Assembly (NCBI GenBank): GCA_023639215.1
Contig: CP097899.1
Span: forward strand, 1,657,501-1,721,500
DNA length: 64,000 bases
Origin: Candidatus Pristimantibacillus lignocellulolyticus
Lineage (GTDB): Bacteria > Bacillota > Bacilli > Paenibacillales > Paenibacillaceae
Reading direction: 5' to 3'
The notes beneath the pieces are model-generated. The model had not been told where the DNA came from. It saw nothing but the letters and a program-made list of their open reading frames with translations, and did not search any database. Below are positions 19,189-27,344 of this stretch, piece after piece. Positions within the stretch are counted from its first letter, which is position 1. Each line of letters starts with the position of its first letter. The position numbers and the translations under genes were made by a program.

Positions 19189-19212
19189 TACCTCTAAGGG
19201 GGAGAACTAACT

Positions 19213-19761
19213 TTGATTAAAGAAGTGATAGTCGTTGAAGGTAAGGATGATACAACGGCGATTAAACGTGCAGTTGATGCAGATACGATCGAAACGAATG
19301 GCTCTGCTATTGGAAAAGAAGTACTTGCACGCATTCGACTTGCCAATGAGCGTAGAGGAATTATTATTTTTACAGATCCTGATCATGCGGGTGAAAGAAT
19401 ACGCAAAATCGTAGCTAGTTATGCACCTGGCTGTAAGCATGCTTTTTTGCCGCAGGAGAAGGCTTATTATAAAGGTGATATCGGTATTGAGAATGCTTCG
19501 CCTGATGCCATTCGTCAAGCTCTATCTGAGTTGCGTACAGAGACGGCTGCAATGACGGGAGAAGTGACCATGGAGGATTTGATGGCAGCAGGCTTGCTTG
19601 TCCATCCCGAAGCGGCTTCACGAAGATTAGAATTGGGTAAACTGCTAGGCATCGGCTATGCTAATGGCAAGCAGTTCTATAAGCGTTGTACAAGCTTTAA
19701 TATAACGAAGCAGGAGTTTCAAGCTGCACTTGAACAATTAGGATATCAGTTGGAGGAATAA
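19213..19761 (+). CDS. rnmV: Ribonuclease M5
   Basis: Toprim-fold endonuclease that matures 5S rRNA precursors. The 182-residue protein begins IKEVIVVEGKDDTTAIKRA, where the glutamate of VEGKDD is the toprim catalytic residue, and has FTDPDHAGERIRK near residues 56-68 with the DxD motif. The C-terminal domain follows. The start is TTG 19213, with AGGGGGAGAA upstream. It lies 5 bases before ksgA, the usual rnmV-ksgA pair. The 5S substrate type is present at 2449. Confidence 0.95.
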   Translation: MIKEVIVVEGKDDTTAIKRAVDADTIETNGSAIGKEVLARIRLANERRGIIIFTDPDHAGERIRKIVASYAPGCKHAFLPQEKAYYKGDIGIENASPDAIRQALSELRTETAAMTGEVTMEDLMAAGLLVHPEAASRRLELGKLLGIGYANGKQFYKRCTSFNITKQEFQAALEQLGYQLEE

Positions 19762-19766
19762 TATCA

Positions 19767-20648
19767 ATGAACCAATTAGAAGTGTCAACACCGCAACGTA
19801 CAAAGGAAATAATAGCAAAACATAAATTCTCTTTCAAAAAAAGTTTAGGTCAAAACTTTTTGATTGATGGCAATATACTGAATCAAATTGTTAGCGCTGC
19901 AGACTTGAGTAAAGAAAAAGGTGCTTTAGAGATCGGTCCGGGTATTGGTGCGTTAACACAGCCATTAGCAGAAGAAGCAGGTAAAGTAACGGCCATTGAG
20001 ATCGATAGACGATTAATCCCAATACTTGCTGAAGTATTTGAGGATCAAGAACATGTTAATGTCGTGCATGGTGATGTGCTTGATATTAATTTACGTCAAT
20101 TATTTATTGATCAGTTTTCTGATTATAAAAAAGTAAGTGTTGTTGCCAATTTACCTTATTATGTGACGACGCCAATTTTGATGAAGCTGCTTGAAGAGAA
20201 GCTACCACTTGAGAATATTGTTGTTATGATTCAGAAAGAAGTAGCACAGCGGATGTCAGCTAAGCCAGGCGGCAAAGAATACGGTAGCTTAAGTGTAGCG
20301 GTCCAATATTATTGCACGACGGAAATCGTATGTATCGTACCTAATACGGCATTCATACCACAACCTAATGTAGATTCTGCAGTTATTAAGCTAACGGTAC
20401 GTGATGAACCTGCGGTTCAGGTTGAGGATGAAGCATTTTTCTTCCGCGTTGTTCAGAGTGCATTTGTCCAGCGTCGTAAAACATTAATTAATAATCTAAT
20501 GATGGTTTCGGGCAAAGAGAAACGTCCCGAGTTAACCGCATTGTTAGAATCCGTTCATATCGATCCAATTCGTAGAGGGGAAACACTTAGTCTTGAAGAA
20601 TTTGCAACATTAAGTAGTGCTTTATTAGCTGTCGATTGGTTTAACTAG
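19767..20648 (+). CDS. rsmA: 16S rRNA dimethyladenosine (A1518/A1519) transferase
   Basis: RsmA (KsgA) dimethylates two adjacent adenines in helix 45 of 16S rRNA late in 30S assembly. The 293-residue protein has KKSLGQNFLIDGNIL near residues 24-38, SAM motif I LEIGPGIGALT near 53-63, the acidic EIDRRLIPIL, and catalytic NLPYYVTTPI near 128-137. The C-terminal helical domain includes FVQRRKTLINNLM. Start ATG 19767 follows TTGGAGGAAT in the end of rnmV. yabG follows. Confidence 0.96.
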   Translation: MNQLEVSTPQRTKEIIAKHKFSFKKSLGQNFLIDGNILNQIVSAADLSKEKGALEIGPGIGALTQPLAEEAGKVTAIEIDRRLIPILAEVFEDQEHVNVVHGDVLDINLRQLFIDQFSDYKKVSVVANLPYYVTTPILMKLLEEKLPLENIVVMIQKEVAQRMSAKPGGKEYGSLSVAVQYYCTTEIVCIVPNTAFIPQPNVDSAVIKLTVRDEPAVQVEDEAFFFRVVQSAFVQRRKTLINNLMMVSGKEKRPELTALLESVHIDPIRRGETLSLEEFATLSSALLAVDWFN

Positions 20649-20717
20649 AATTTCTGCTTGGAAGTACTCACCATTCGCCTTGGCTATCCATACGATAGAC
20701 CAAGAGGTGATTTACCT

Positions 20718-21581
20718 ATGAAGCAAGGTGATCTTGTTGTTCGTCAATCTTATGGCGGAGACGTGCTATTTCGAATAGAGATGGTACAAAGTGAAAATGT
20801 TATTCTAAAAGGATTAGACTTCAGACTTTTGGCGGATTCGCCTAAAGTTGATCTTAGATCCGTTCATGATCCTGCTGCGACAGTAGTTGCACAGACGGTA
20901 CGTCATAAAGTCAATGAAACATTACGACATATGCATACTACGATAGAACGACCCGATCTATATAGAGATATGATCCACAACTATAGGGAAATTGAAGATG
21001 AAACGTATTTTGAATGGCCGGGTAAAGTTCTTCATCTCGATGGAGACTCTAACTATTTGAAAAAAAGTATGCAGTTGTACGAAGCAATGAAAGTTCCTGC
21101 AGAAGGATATTATATTAATGAATCTAAGATGGCGGACGCTCTTGTACGACTATTGCCAGAGATTCAACCAGATATTGTTGTTATTACTGGTCATGATGGC
21201 GTGTTAAAACATCGCGTGGGTATGGATCTATCTAGCTTGAGTAGTTATAAGAACTCACAACATTTTGTAAATGCGGTTAGAGTAGCAAGAGAGTATGAAC
21301 GCAATCGGGATAGCTTAGTTGTCGTTGCTGGAGCATGTCAGTCGCACTATGAGGCATTGCTAAATACAGGAGCTAACTTCGCTAGTTCACCTGGTAGAAT
21401 ACTTATTCATGCCCTTGATCCGGTTTATATCGCAATTAAAGCGAGTTATACTCCGATTAAGGAAATCATTAACCTGAAAGACTTAGTTGAGGGTACAATT
21501 AGTGGCATAGATGGTGTTGGTGGGATAGAGACGATTGGTCGATATCGTGTAGGTTATCCAAGGCCAAAACAATTTGTATAA
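20718..21581 (+). CDS. yabG: Sporulation-specific protease YabG
   Basis: YabG is a mother-cell protease that trims spore coat proteins (SpoIVA, SafA and others) in B. subtilis. The 287-residue product begins MKQGDLVVRQSYGGDVLFRI, matching the family start. I chose ATG 20718 because AGAGGTGAT lies 6 bases upstream and the length (B. subtilis about 290) fits; the longer frame from 20658 has no site. Recognisable parts are DIVVITGHDGVLKH, VVVAGACQSHYEALL (with the likely catalytic Cys and His) and the C-terminal GISGIDGVGG-type segment. It sits between rsmA and veg, as in B. subtilis. Confidence 0.93.
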   Translation: MKQGDLVVRQSYGGDVLFRIEMVQSENVILKGLDFRLLADSPKVDLRSVHDPAATVVAQTVRHKVNETLRHMHTTIERPDLYRDMIHNYREIEDETYFEWPGKVLHLDGDSNYLKKSMQLYEAMKVPAEGYYINESKMADALVRLLPEIQPDIVVITGHDGVLKHRVGMDLSSLSSYKNSQHFVNAVRVAREYERNRDSLVVVAGACQSHYEALLNTGANFASSPGRILIHALDPVYIAIKASYTPIKEIINLKDLVEGTISGIDGVGGIETIGRYRVGYPRPKQFV

Positions 21582-21646
21582 GATCAGAGATGCTGAGCAT
21601 AATAACAAAGCTTAGATAAATCCTGAAAAAATGGATAAAATAACCG

Positions 21647-21716
21647 TTGACAAGAAGTTATGGCTGCTGATATAATATTTTGCTCGTTTGACAAACACCT
21701 AATTGTTCGCTATAAT
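21647..21716 (+). promoter_or_regulatory. Two tandem sigma-A promoters of veg
   Basis: P1: TTGACA (21647-21652), 18-base spacer, TATAAT (21671-21676). P2: TTGACA (21688-21693), 17-base spacer, TATAAT (21711-21716). Both have perfect hexamers. P2 is 27 bases before the veg start. B. subtilis veg is likewise very strongly transcribed. Confidence 0.88.
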
Positions 21717-21742
21717 GGACAAGGAAAGAGGTGGTAGTCACA

Positions 21743-22018
21743 ATGGCAAAAAATGCGCTATTGGATATAAAACGCAGCTTAGAAGCTCATGTTGGCTCAA
21801 GAATTACTCTTAGAGCAAATGGTGGTCGTCGTAAGACGATTGAACGTACTGGCACGTTAGAAGAAACCTACCCTTCTGTATTCATCGTTAAGTTAGATGA
21901 AGAACAGCACGCTTTTAAACGTGTGTCCTATAGCTATGCAGATATTTTAACCGAGTCTGTAGAAGTTACAGTTTGTAATGATGAAGGGCAAGTTCGTATT
22001 GCTCATCTTCAACAATAA
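21743..22018 (+). CDS. veg: Veg protein
   Basis: A 91-residue cytoplasmic protein, abundant in growing cells; B. subtilis Veg stimulates biofilm genes, probably by antagonising SinR. LRANGGRRKTIERTG, LEETYPSVFIVKLDEE and FKRVSYSYADILTESVE are nearly the B. subtilis sequence. The start is ATG 21743 (MAKNALLDIKRSLE), 8 bases after AAAGAGGTGG; GTG 21731 lies inside that site and is rejected. Two perfect sigma-A promoters precede it and a terminator follows, so it is a strong single-gene unit. Confidence 0.95.
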   Translation: MAKNALLDIKRSLEAHVGSRITLRANGGRRKTIERTGTLEETYPSVFIVKLDEEQHAFKRVSYSYADILTESVEVTVCNDEGQVRIAHLQQ

Positions 22019-22054
22019 AGACTCAATAGCGATAGTGAATACGATTGAATATTC

Positions 22055-22088
22055 GGCGCAGAGAAATCTGCGTCTTGTTTTTTTGTTT
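22055..22088 (+). terminator. veg terminator
   Basis: GCGCAGA, GAAA-type loop, TCTGCGT then CTTGTTTTTTTG. Confidence 0.85.
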
Positions 22089-22140
22089 GCAGCATGAATT
22101 CAAGGATATAACACATACTATGCTTACTTCATTTTGATGA

Positions 22141-22217
22141 AGGTCAAATGATAAACTGAGGTTACTGCGGAGCATGTTCAACGCTTATTCCGCGTAATTA
22201 CAAGTGGATAATTTGAG
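22141..22217 (-). repeat. Truncated repeat copy, inverted
   Basis: AGGTCAAATGATAAACTG joined to GCGGAGCATGTTCAACGCTTATTCCGCG and TTACAAGTGGATAATTTGAG. It resembles the two ends of the next unit with the hairpin core deleted. Confidence 0.55.
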
Positions 22218-22233
22218 TATCTCATTCCAATGA

Positions 22234-22440
22234 AGGTTAAATTGTTCGCTTGTCAGTACCAAGAAGATGCACTACAGCGAAAACGAGTAGCACAGCGTAC
22301 GTATTGTGTACGTGAGCACCTACTATGTTTCTGAAGGAAACATAATTCGGAAGCATATGCTAGGCTTTCGATGGAGGACATATTCGATGTCGAATAAGCT
22401 ACAACGCTTATTCTGCGTTATCACAAGTGAATAATTTAAC
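22234..22440 (-). repeat. Full-length modular repeat with both hairpin modules, inverted
   Basis: Reverse complemented, it runs in the same order as the 50735-50948 copy: GTAGCTTATTCGACATCGAA, TCCATCGAAAGCCTAGC, GTTTCC/GGAAAC-type hairpin (22325-22342), GTGCTCACGTACACAAT..GTACG hairpin, GTGCTACTCGTTTTCGCTGTAG, then CTGACAAGCGAA. Its terminal inverted repeats have decayed to GGTTAAATTGTTC and ATAATTTAACC. It ends 13 bases before the sspF ribosome site. Confidence 0.82.
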
Positions 22441-22466
22441 CATCCGCTAAATCAGGAGGTAAAGCT

Positions 22467-22649
22467 ATGGGTAGACGACGCAGTGTCATGTCCGAACAAC
22501 TGAAGATGGAAGTGGCAAAAGATCTTGGTATTTTGAATACGGTCGAGCAAGAAGGTTGGGGCGGAATCAAAGCCAAAGATGCTGGTAATATGGTGAAACG
22601 AGCCATTCAATTAGCAGAAGAAGCAGTAGCAAAGCAAAATAAGGAATAA
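22467..22649 (+). CDS. sspF: Small acid-soluble spore protein SspF
   Basis: A 60-residue alpha/beta-type SASP that coats spore DNA and protects it. MGRRRSVMSEQ, LAKDLGI-type KDLGIL, GWGGIKAKDAGNMVKRAI match B. subtilis SspF closely. AGGAGGT lies 7 bases before the ATG. It is expected to be forespore-transcribed (sigma-G), but I could not find a convincing GHATR-N18-CATNNTA promoter because the whole upstream gap is occupied by repeats. A terminator follows. Confidence 0.93.
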   Translation: MGRRRSVMSEQLKMEVAKDLGILNTVEQEGWGGIKAKDAGNMVKRAIQLAEEAVAKQNKE

Positions 22650-22654
22650 TAAAA

Positions 22655-22700
22655 ATTAGCTAAACATGCTGTCAATTAAAAGCATTGTTTAGCTTTTCTT
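22655..22700 (+). terminator. sspF terminator
   Basis: TTAGCTAAACATGCT and AGCATTGTTTAGCTTTTCTT form a long stem with one G-U pair, ending in a T-rich run. Confidence 0.75.
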
Positions 22701-22753
22701 TGTTTCCTTTGCTATAATGAACCTATGCTAAAATGGACGGGTGAATAAGATTA

Positions 22754-23608
22754 ATGAAAATATATGAAAAGGCGCCAGCCAAAATCAATCTAGTATTAGA
22801 CGCGTTACGTAAGCGTGAAGATGGATTTCATGAAGTTGAGATGATTATGACAATGGTTGATTTGGCTGATCGTCTGGAAATGGAACCACTGGCTCGTGAT
22901 CAAATTATCATAAGCTCTCAAGTTGGTTATATTCCGCTAGATGAGAAAAATCTAGCTTTCCAAGCGGCTCAACTGATAAAAGAACGCTATCAGGTGAAGC
23001 AAGGCGTATATATACATTTGGATAAGAAAATTCCTGTAGCTGCCGGACTGGCAGGAGGTAGCAGTGATGCAGCGGCAACACTGCGTGGACTGAATCGTCT
23101 ATGGAACCTAAATATTTCTGAACAAGAATTATGTGAGTTAGGTGCGGAACTTGGATCTGATGTGCCGTTTTGTGTCACAGGAGGCACAGCACTAGCTACA
23201 GGTCGTGGTGAACTGCTACAACCAATCTCCATTCCACCACAATGTTGGGTAGTATTAGCTAAGCCACCGATCAATGTATCTACAGCAGATGTATACGGAA
23301 GGTTTAGAGTGAATAAGGTGGATCAACATCCATCTGTGCAAGATATGATGGGTGCGCTTGATAGAGGTTCATTTACAGATATGTGTGATGCTCTTGGAAA
23401 TGTACTAGAATCGGTGACGCTTCAGTTGTATCCAGAAGTAAAACAATTAAAGGATAGTATGATCAGATTGGGCGCAGACGGCGTTCTAATGTCTGGGAGT
23501 GGGCCGACAGTATTCGGTCTAGTATCCAAGGAAGCGAAGCTTTCAAGAATTTATAATGGATTACGTGGTTTCTGCAAAGAGGTATATGTTGTACGTATGC
23601 TTACATAA
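22754..23608 (+). CDS. ispE: 4-diphosphocytidyl-2-C-methyl-D-erythritol kinase
   Basis: GHMP kinase of the MEP isoprenoid pathway. The 284-residue protein has EKAPAKINLVLDAL (substrate site, residues 4-17), the ATP-binding VAAGLAGGSSDAAATLRG near 95-112 and SGSGPTVFGLV near 250-260. GAGNDLEN-type specificity is replaced by the ELGSDVPFCVTGGTAL segment, typical for IspE. A -10-like TATAAT lies at 22713-22718. It is followed by purR, as in B. subtilis. Confidence 0.95.
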   Translation: MKIYEKAPAKINLVLDALRKREDGFHEVEMIMTMVDLADRLEMEPLARDQIIISSQVGYIPLDEKNLAFQAAQLIKERYQVKQGVYIHLDKKIPVAAGLAGGSSDAAATLRGLNRLWNLNISEQELCELGAELGSDVPFCVTGGTALATGRGELLQPISIPPQCWVVLAKPPINVSTADVYGRFRVNKVDQHPSVQDMMGALDRGSFTDMCDALGNVLESVTLQLYPEVKQLKDSMIRLGADGVLMSGSGPTVFGLVSKEAKLSRIYNGLRGFCKEVYVVRMLT

Positions 23609-23693
23609 AGGCAAAAGCAAATCAAACTTGATTAAATCCGTATAAAAATGTAATATTGACTTTATATTATTCGGATTTAGGGGAGAGATTGCA

Positions 23694-24527
23694 TTGAAGA
23701 AATTGAAGCGTAGTTCAAGGCTTGTAGAAATGACACAATATCTGCTTGCTCGTCCCCACACTTTAATCTCGTTAACTGCATTTGCAGAGCGGTATCAATC
23801 TGCCAAGTCCTCCATTAGTGAAGATCTAGCTATTATTAAAGAGGTATTTGAAGAAGAAGGTATTGGCCAACTGTATACGTTAGCCGGAGCAGCAGGTGGG
23901 GTAAAATTTAAACCAATGATGCCAATTGAAACATCTTTAGGTATTATCAATGAGGTATGTCAGACACTACAACAACCAGATCGAGTACTTCCTGGTGGAT
24001 ACTTATATATGACAGATATGCTCGGACAACCGAAGTTGTTAGCAGATATCGGTAAGATGTTTGCAACAGCATTTGCTGAATCACAAATTGATATTATTAT
24101 GACTGTAGAAACGAAAGGTATTCCACTAGCATATGCTACAGCTGCTTGCATGAATATTCCTGTTGTTATCGTTCGTAGAGATAATAAGGTGACAGAAGGA
24201 TCTGCTGTAAGTATCAATTATGTATCAGGTTCAACGAAAAGAATTCAGACAATGTCTTTAGCACGTCGGGCATTGAAAGAACGTTCTCGTGTTCTTATTA
24301 TTGATGATTTTATGAAAGCTGGCGGGACGATCCAAGGAATGATGGACTTGCTCCATGAATTTAATGCGATAGTCGCTGGTGTAGGTGTACTTGTAGAGTC
24401 TGGTGAAATAGAGAACGAAGAACGTTTATTAACTGATTATGTATCGCTTGCTAATTTAGTTGCGGTAGATATGAAGACAAAGCAAATGGAAATTGTTCCA
24501 GGTAATTATTTCGACTCACTCAACTAA
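23694..24527 (+). CDS. purR: Pur operon repressor PurR
   Basis: A PRPP-responsive repressor of purine genes; in related bacteria (p)ppGpp also binds it. The 277-residue protein has a winged-helix N-terminus (about 1-73, LIS-LTAFAERYQSAKSSISEDL) and a type I phosphoribosyltransferase domain with the PRPP motif VLIIDDFMKAGGT near residues 200-212. The start is TTG 23694 with AGGGGAGAG 8 bases upstream. The B. subtilis yabJ gene that normally follows is absent; spoVG is next. Confidence 0.95.
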   Translation: MKKLKRSSRLVEMTQYLLARPHTLISLTAFAERYQSAKSSISEDLAIIKEVFEEEGIGQLYTLAGAAGGVKFKPMMPIETSLGIINEVCQTLQQPDRVLPGGYLYMTDMLGQPKLLADIGKMFATAFAESQIDIIMTVETKGIPLAYATAACMNIPVVIVRRDNKVTEGSAVSINYVSGSTKRIQTMSLARRALKERSRVLIIDDFMKAGGTIQGMMDLLHEFNAIVAGVGVLVESGEIENEERLLTDYVSLANLVAVDMKTKQMEIVPGNYFDSLN

Positions 24528-24544
24528 TGGGTCAATCATACTTT

Positions 24545-24572
24545 GAGAGGCCGTCTGTTGACGGTCTTTCTT
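24545..24572 (+). terminator. purR terminator
   Basis: GGCCGTC, TGTT loop, GACGGTC then TTTCTTAA; one G-U pair. Confidence 0.75.
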
Positions 24573-24719
24573 AATAAATATAGCGACTTTTTTAAGTTAA
24601 TCATAATAGATAGGGCTTGTCATAAATAAAGCGTTTTCATCGATTCGTGTCGAATGTAGACGAAAATTATGCAAATTAAAAAAAATCTTAAAAAAAAGTA
24701 TCAAATTACCAAAAAACAA

Positions 24720-24748
24720 GAAGGATTTAGCTTCAAAATGTGGAATTA
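24720..24748 (+). promoter_or_regulatory. Sigma-H promoter of spoVG
   Basis: GAAGGATTT (24720-24728), 12-base spacer, TGGAATTA (24741-24748). It fits the sigma-H consensus RNAGGAWWW-N11/12-RNGAATWW at every position but one. The 60 bases upstream are almost pure A/T, like the AT-box where AbrB binds at B. subtilis spoVG. Confidence 0.75.
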
Positions 24749-24786
24749 TACACCAAGTCTCCAATAGACAAAGGTGGTGAACACAA

Positions 24787-25068
24787 ATGCAAATTACTGA
24801 TGTAAGACTCCGCCGCGTGAACTCTGAAGGACGTATGAAGGCTATCGCATCTATCACGATTGATAACGAATTCGTTGTTCATGATATTCGTGTAATTGAT
24901 GGAAACAACGGCATGTTCGTTGCTATGCCAAGTAAGCGTACTCCAGACGGAGAATTCCGCGATATCGCTCACCCAATTTCTTCTACTACTAGAGAGAAGA
25001 TTCAATCTGCTGTATTAGCAGAGTATGAGCGTGCAGCTGATGAAGTTGTAATCGAAGAAGTATCGTAA
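24787..25068 (+). CDS. spoVG: SpoVG RNA/DNA-binding regulator
   Basis: A 93-residue nucleic-acid-binding regulator, needed for normal cortex formation in B. subtilis. MQITDVRLRRVNSEGRMKAI, FVVHDIRVIDGNNGMFVAMP and FRDIAHPISS are diagnostic. AAAGGTGGTG precedes the ATG. It has its own sigma-H promoter and terminator, so it links stationary-phase control (AbrB, sigma-H) to this cluster. Confidence 0.96.
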   Translation: MQITDVRLRRVNSEGRMKAIASITIDNEFVVHDIRVIDGNNGMFVAMPSKRTPDGEFRDIAHPISSTTREKIQSAVLAEYERAADEVVIEEVS

Positions 25069-25103
25069 TACAAGGTATCATTATTAGTATTTTAACAAGG
25101 AGG

Positions 25104-25136
25104 AAGAGAGAGCTTAGGCTCTCTTTTCTTTTTTTG
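25104..25136 (+). terminator. spoVG terminator
   Basis: AGAGAGAGC, TTAG loop, GCTCTCT then TTTCTTTTTTT. Confidence 0.88.
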
Positions 25137-25189
25137 TATAATAAGATATATTCAGTTGAGGGTTTATTGATGAAGGGGGCTAGAATGAC

Positions 25190-26581
25190 ATGAAAATTAT
25201 GTCTATCGTGTTAGCAGCAGGACAAGGAAAACGTATGAAATCAAAACAATATAAGGTATTACATCCCGTATGCGGTAAGCCGATGGTGGGTCATGTATTA
25301 GATACAGTAATTCAAGCCAAGAGTGAGAAAATAGTGGTGGTAGTCGGTCATGGTGCAGAGCAAGTGCAAGCGTTTATTGGGCAGCAAGCACAATATGTGA
25401 AGCAGGAGCAACAATTAGGTACCGGTCATGCTGTACAACAAGCAAAAGATTTACTTGGCTCTGAAGACGGAATAACGATTGTAATCTGCGGAGATACTCC
25501 ACTTGTTCAAGCAAGTACGATCGAGCAGATGTTGAAATTACATCAAGAAAGTGGAGCGGCAGCAACAATATTAACGGCATTGTTCGAGAATCCAACTGGT
25601 TACGGTCGTATCATTCGTAATGAAGAAGGTATTGTTGAACGTATTGTAGAACAGAAAGATTGTTCTCTTGCAGAAGCTGCAGTTCAAGAAATTAATACAG
25701 GAACATATTGTTTTGACAACAAGAAACTATTTGAAGCACTGAGTCGTGTCACAAATAATAATGCACAAGGCGAATATTATTTGACCGATGTTATTGGATT
25801 GTTCAGACAAGATCAAGAAGTTGTTCAAGGTTACTGTACATCCGATATAGCGGAAGCTATTGGGGTTAATGATCGTGTAGCTCTTGCGGAGGCAGAGCAG
25901 CATATGCGTACGCGTATTAACCGTCAACATCTTGTTAACGGAGTAACGATTATTGATCCTACGTCGACGTACATTGAGTCAGATGTAGTCATTGGAGCGG
26001 ATACGATTATATATCCAGGTACTGTATTACGAGGTAAGACTACGATTGGGGAAGATTGTATCCTTGGACCACAAACGGATCTTTCCAATTGTTCGATCCA
26101 TAATGGCGTAACAATTAAACATTCCGTACTTGATCATGCGGAAGTAGGGGACGAGAGCAGCATCGGTCCATTTGCCTACTTACGTCCTGGTACTAAAGTA
26201 GGTAAACATTGTAAAGTTGGAGATTTTGTAGAGCTGAAAAATGCGATACTTGACGATGGTAGTAAAGTATCCCATCTAAGTTATGTCGGCGATGCTGAAG
26301 TAGGCAAAGAAGTGAATATCGGATGCGGTGCGATTACTGTTAACTATGATGGTTTTAACAAATCGAAAACGGTCATTGGTGATCATGCCTTTATCGGAAG
26401 TAATGTTAATCTTATCGCTCCAGTTAATGTTGGCCAAGGGGCATACGTTGTAGCGGGATCTACAATAACTAAGGATGTACCAGCTGGTGACTTAGCGATT
26501 GCTCGCCAGCGTCAAGAAAATAAACCTGAATACGCAGATAAAATTCGCGCACGAGCGAAAGCGAAGAAGGATGGGAAATAG
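25190..26581 (+). CDS. glmU: Bifunctional GlcNAc-1-P uridyltransferase / GlcN-1-P acetyltransferase
   Basis: Makes UDP-GlcNAc for peptidoglycan and teichoic acids. The 463-residue protein has the N-terminal pyrophosphorylase domain (LAAGQGKRMKSKQYKVLHP at residues 7-25, then ICGDTPL near 100-106) and a C-terminal left-handed beta-helix with hexapeptide repeats from about 250 to 440 (DLSNCSIHNG, RPGTKVGKHCKVGDFVELKN, CGAITVNYDGFNKSKT). GAAGGGGG lies upstream of ATG 25190. In B. subtilis prs and ctc follow; here pth follows directly after a duplicated leader. Confidence 0.96.
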   Translation: MKIMSIVLAAGQGKRMKSKQYKVLHPVCGKPMVGHVLDTVIQAKSEKIVVVVGHGAEQVQAFIGQQAQYVKQEQQLGTGHAVQQAKDLLGSEDGITIVICGDTPLVQASTIEQMLKLHQESGAAATILTALFENPTGYGRIIRNEEGIVERIVEQKDCSLAEAAVQEINTGTYCFDNKKLFEALSRVTNNNAQGEYYLTDVIGLFRQDQEVVQGYCTSDIAEAIGVNDRVALAEAEQHMRTRINRQHLVNGVTIIDPTSTYIESDVVIGADTIIYPGTVLRGKTTIGEDCILGPQTDLSNCSIHNGVTIKHSVLDHAEVGDESSIGPFAYLRPGTKVGKHCKVGDFVELKNAILDDGSKVSHLSYVGDAEVGKEVNIGCGAITVNYDGFNKSKTVIGDHAFIGSNVNLIAPVNVGQGAYVVAGSTITKDVPAGDLAIARQRQENKPEYADKIRARAKAKKDGK

Positions 26582-26590
26582 AGTTCTATT

Positions 26591-26649
26591 CTTCCAATGT
26601 ATTTTTCTGTACGAAGAAGGTAGGTTCTAAAACTCAGAAACATTTAAGA
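26591..26649 (+). repeat. Leader repeat, copy 1
   Basis: CTTCCAATGTATTTTTCTG...GAAGAAGG...AACTCAGAAACATTTAAGA. It is a direct repeat of 26656-26716, offset 65. It lacks the AAGGAG that ends copy 2 and so carries no start codon. Confidence 0.8.
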
Positions 26650-26655
26650 TTTATG

Positions 26656-26716
26656 CTTCCGATGTATTTTTCAATATGAGGAAGATGGGCTCTGAAGCGC
26701 AGAAAAATTTAAGGAG
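26656..26716 (+). repeat. Leader repeat, copy 2, ending in the pth ribosome site
   Basis: CTTCCGATGTATTTTTC, GAGGAAG (hairpin partner of CTTCC), then GCGCAGAAAAATTTAAGGAG. The final AAGGAG is the pth ribosome site. A third, more diverged copy with the same layout ends in the yabS ribosome site (43518-43582). Confidence 0.8.
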
Positions 26717-26726
26717 ATTGTACACA

Positions 26727-27287
26727 ATGAAATGGATTGTAGGTCTTGGGAATCCAGGCTCTAGCTATGAAAAAACACGTCATAATGTCGGTTTTATGGT
26801 TATTGATGAGCTAGCACGCCGCTGGGGCATCTCTATGAATGGAAGTAAGTTCAAAGCAATAGTTGGCGAAGGTAATGTTGCAGGTACTAGAGTGGCTTTG
26901 CTAAAACCGGTGACCTATATGAACTTGTCTGGTGAAGCAGTTCGAGCTTATATGGACTTCTATAAACTGAATGTAGAAGATGGTATTATCGTCTATGATG
27001 ATCTTGATACCGAGATTGGTAAGCTAAGACTACGTTATCAGGGCAGCGCAGGCGGTCATAACGGCATCAAATCACTTATTGCACATTTGAATACACAAAA
27101 GTTTAATCGCGTTCGTATGGGCATTTCTCGCCCCGAACCAGGCATTGTTATTGCTGATTATGTTCTGAGTAAATTCGCTAAGGCAGAGCAAACTCGTCTA
27201 GAAGAGATGATTGCCCATGCATGTGATGCGATTGAATATAGTCTGAAACACCCATTTGAAGAAACTATGGGAAAATACAATGGGTAA
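26727..27287 (+). CDS. pth: Peptidyl-tRNA hydrolase
   Basis: Releases peptides from peptidyl-tRNA; called spoVC in B. subtilis. The 186-residue protein starts MKWIVGLGNPGSSYEKTRHN, with the catalytic His in the RHNVGF motif (residue 20). KPVTYMNLSGEAV near 65-77 and YDDLDTEIGKLRLR near 91-104 are also present. I chose ATG 26727, 11 bases after AAGGAG, over the longer frame from 26676, which would start inside the leader repeat. fin follows after 57 bases. Confidence 0.96.
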   Translation: MKWIVGLGNPGSSYEKTRHNVGFMVIDELARRWGISMNGSKFKAIVGEGNVAGTRVALLKPVTYMNLSGEAVRAYMDFYKLNVEDGIIVYDDLDTEIGKLRLRYQGSAGGHNGIKSLIAHLNTQKFNRVRMGISRPEPGIVIADYVLSKFAKAEQTRLEEMIAHACDAIEYSLKHPFEETMGKYNG

Positions 27288-27344
27288 TAGATTGTAAAAA
27301 ATAGGGCATACTGAAGGTTATAAATGACCTTCGGGAGGCATAAC

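Noticed and set aside
24597..25005. Antisense ORFs over spoVG
   Set aside because: They are shadows of a well-supported gene and its AT-rich leader, with no ribosome site.
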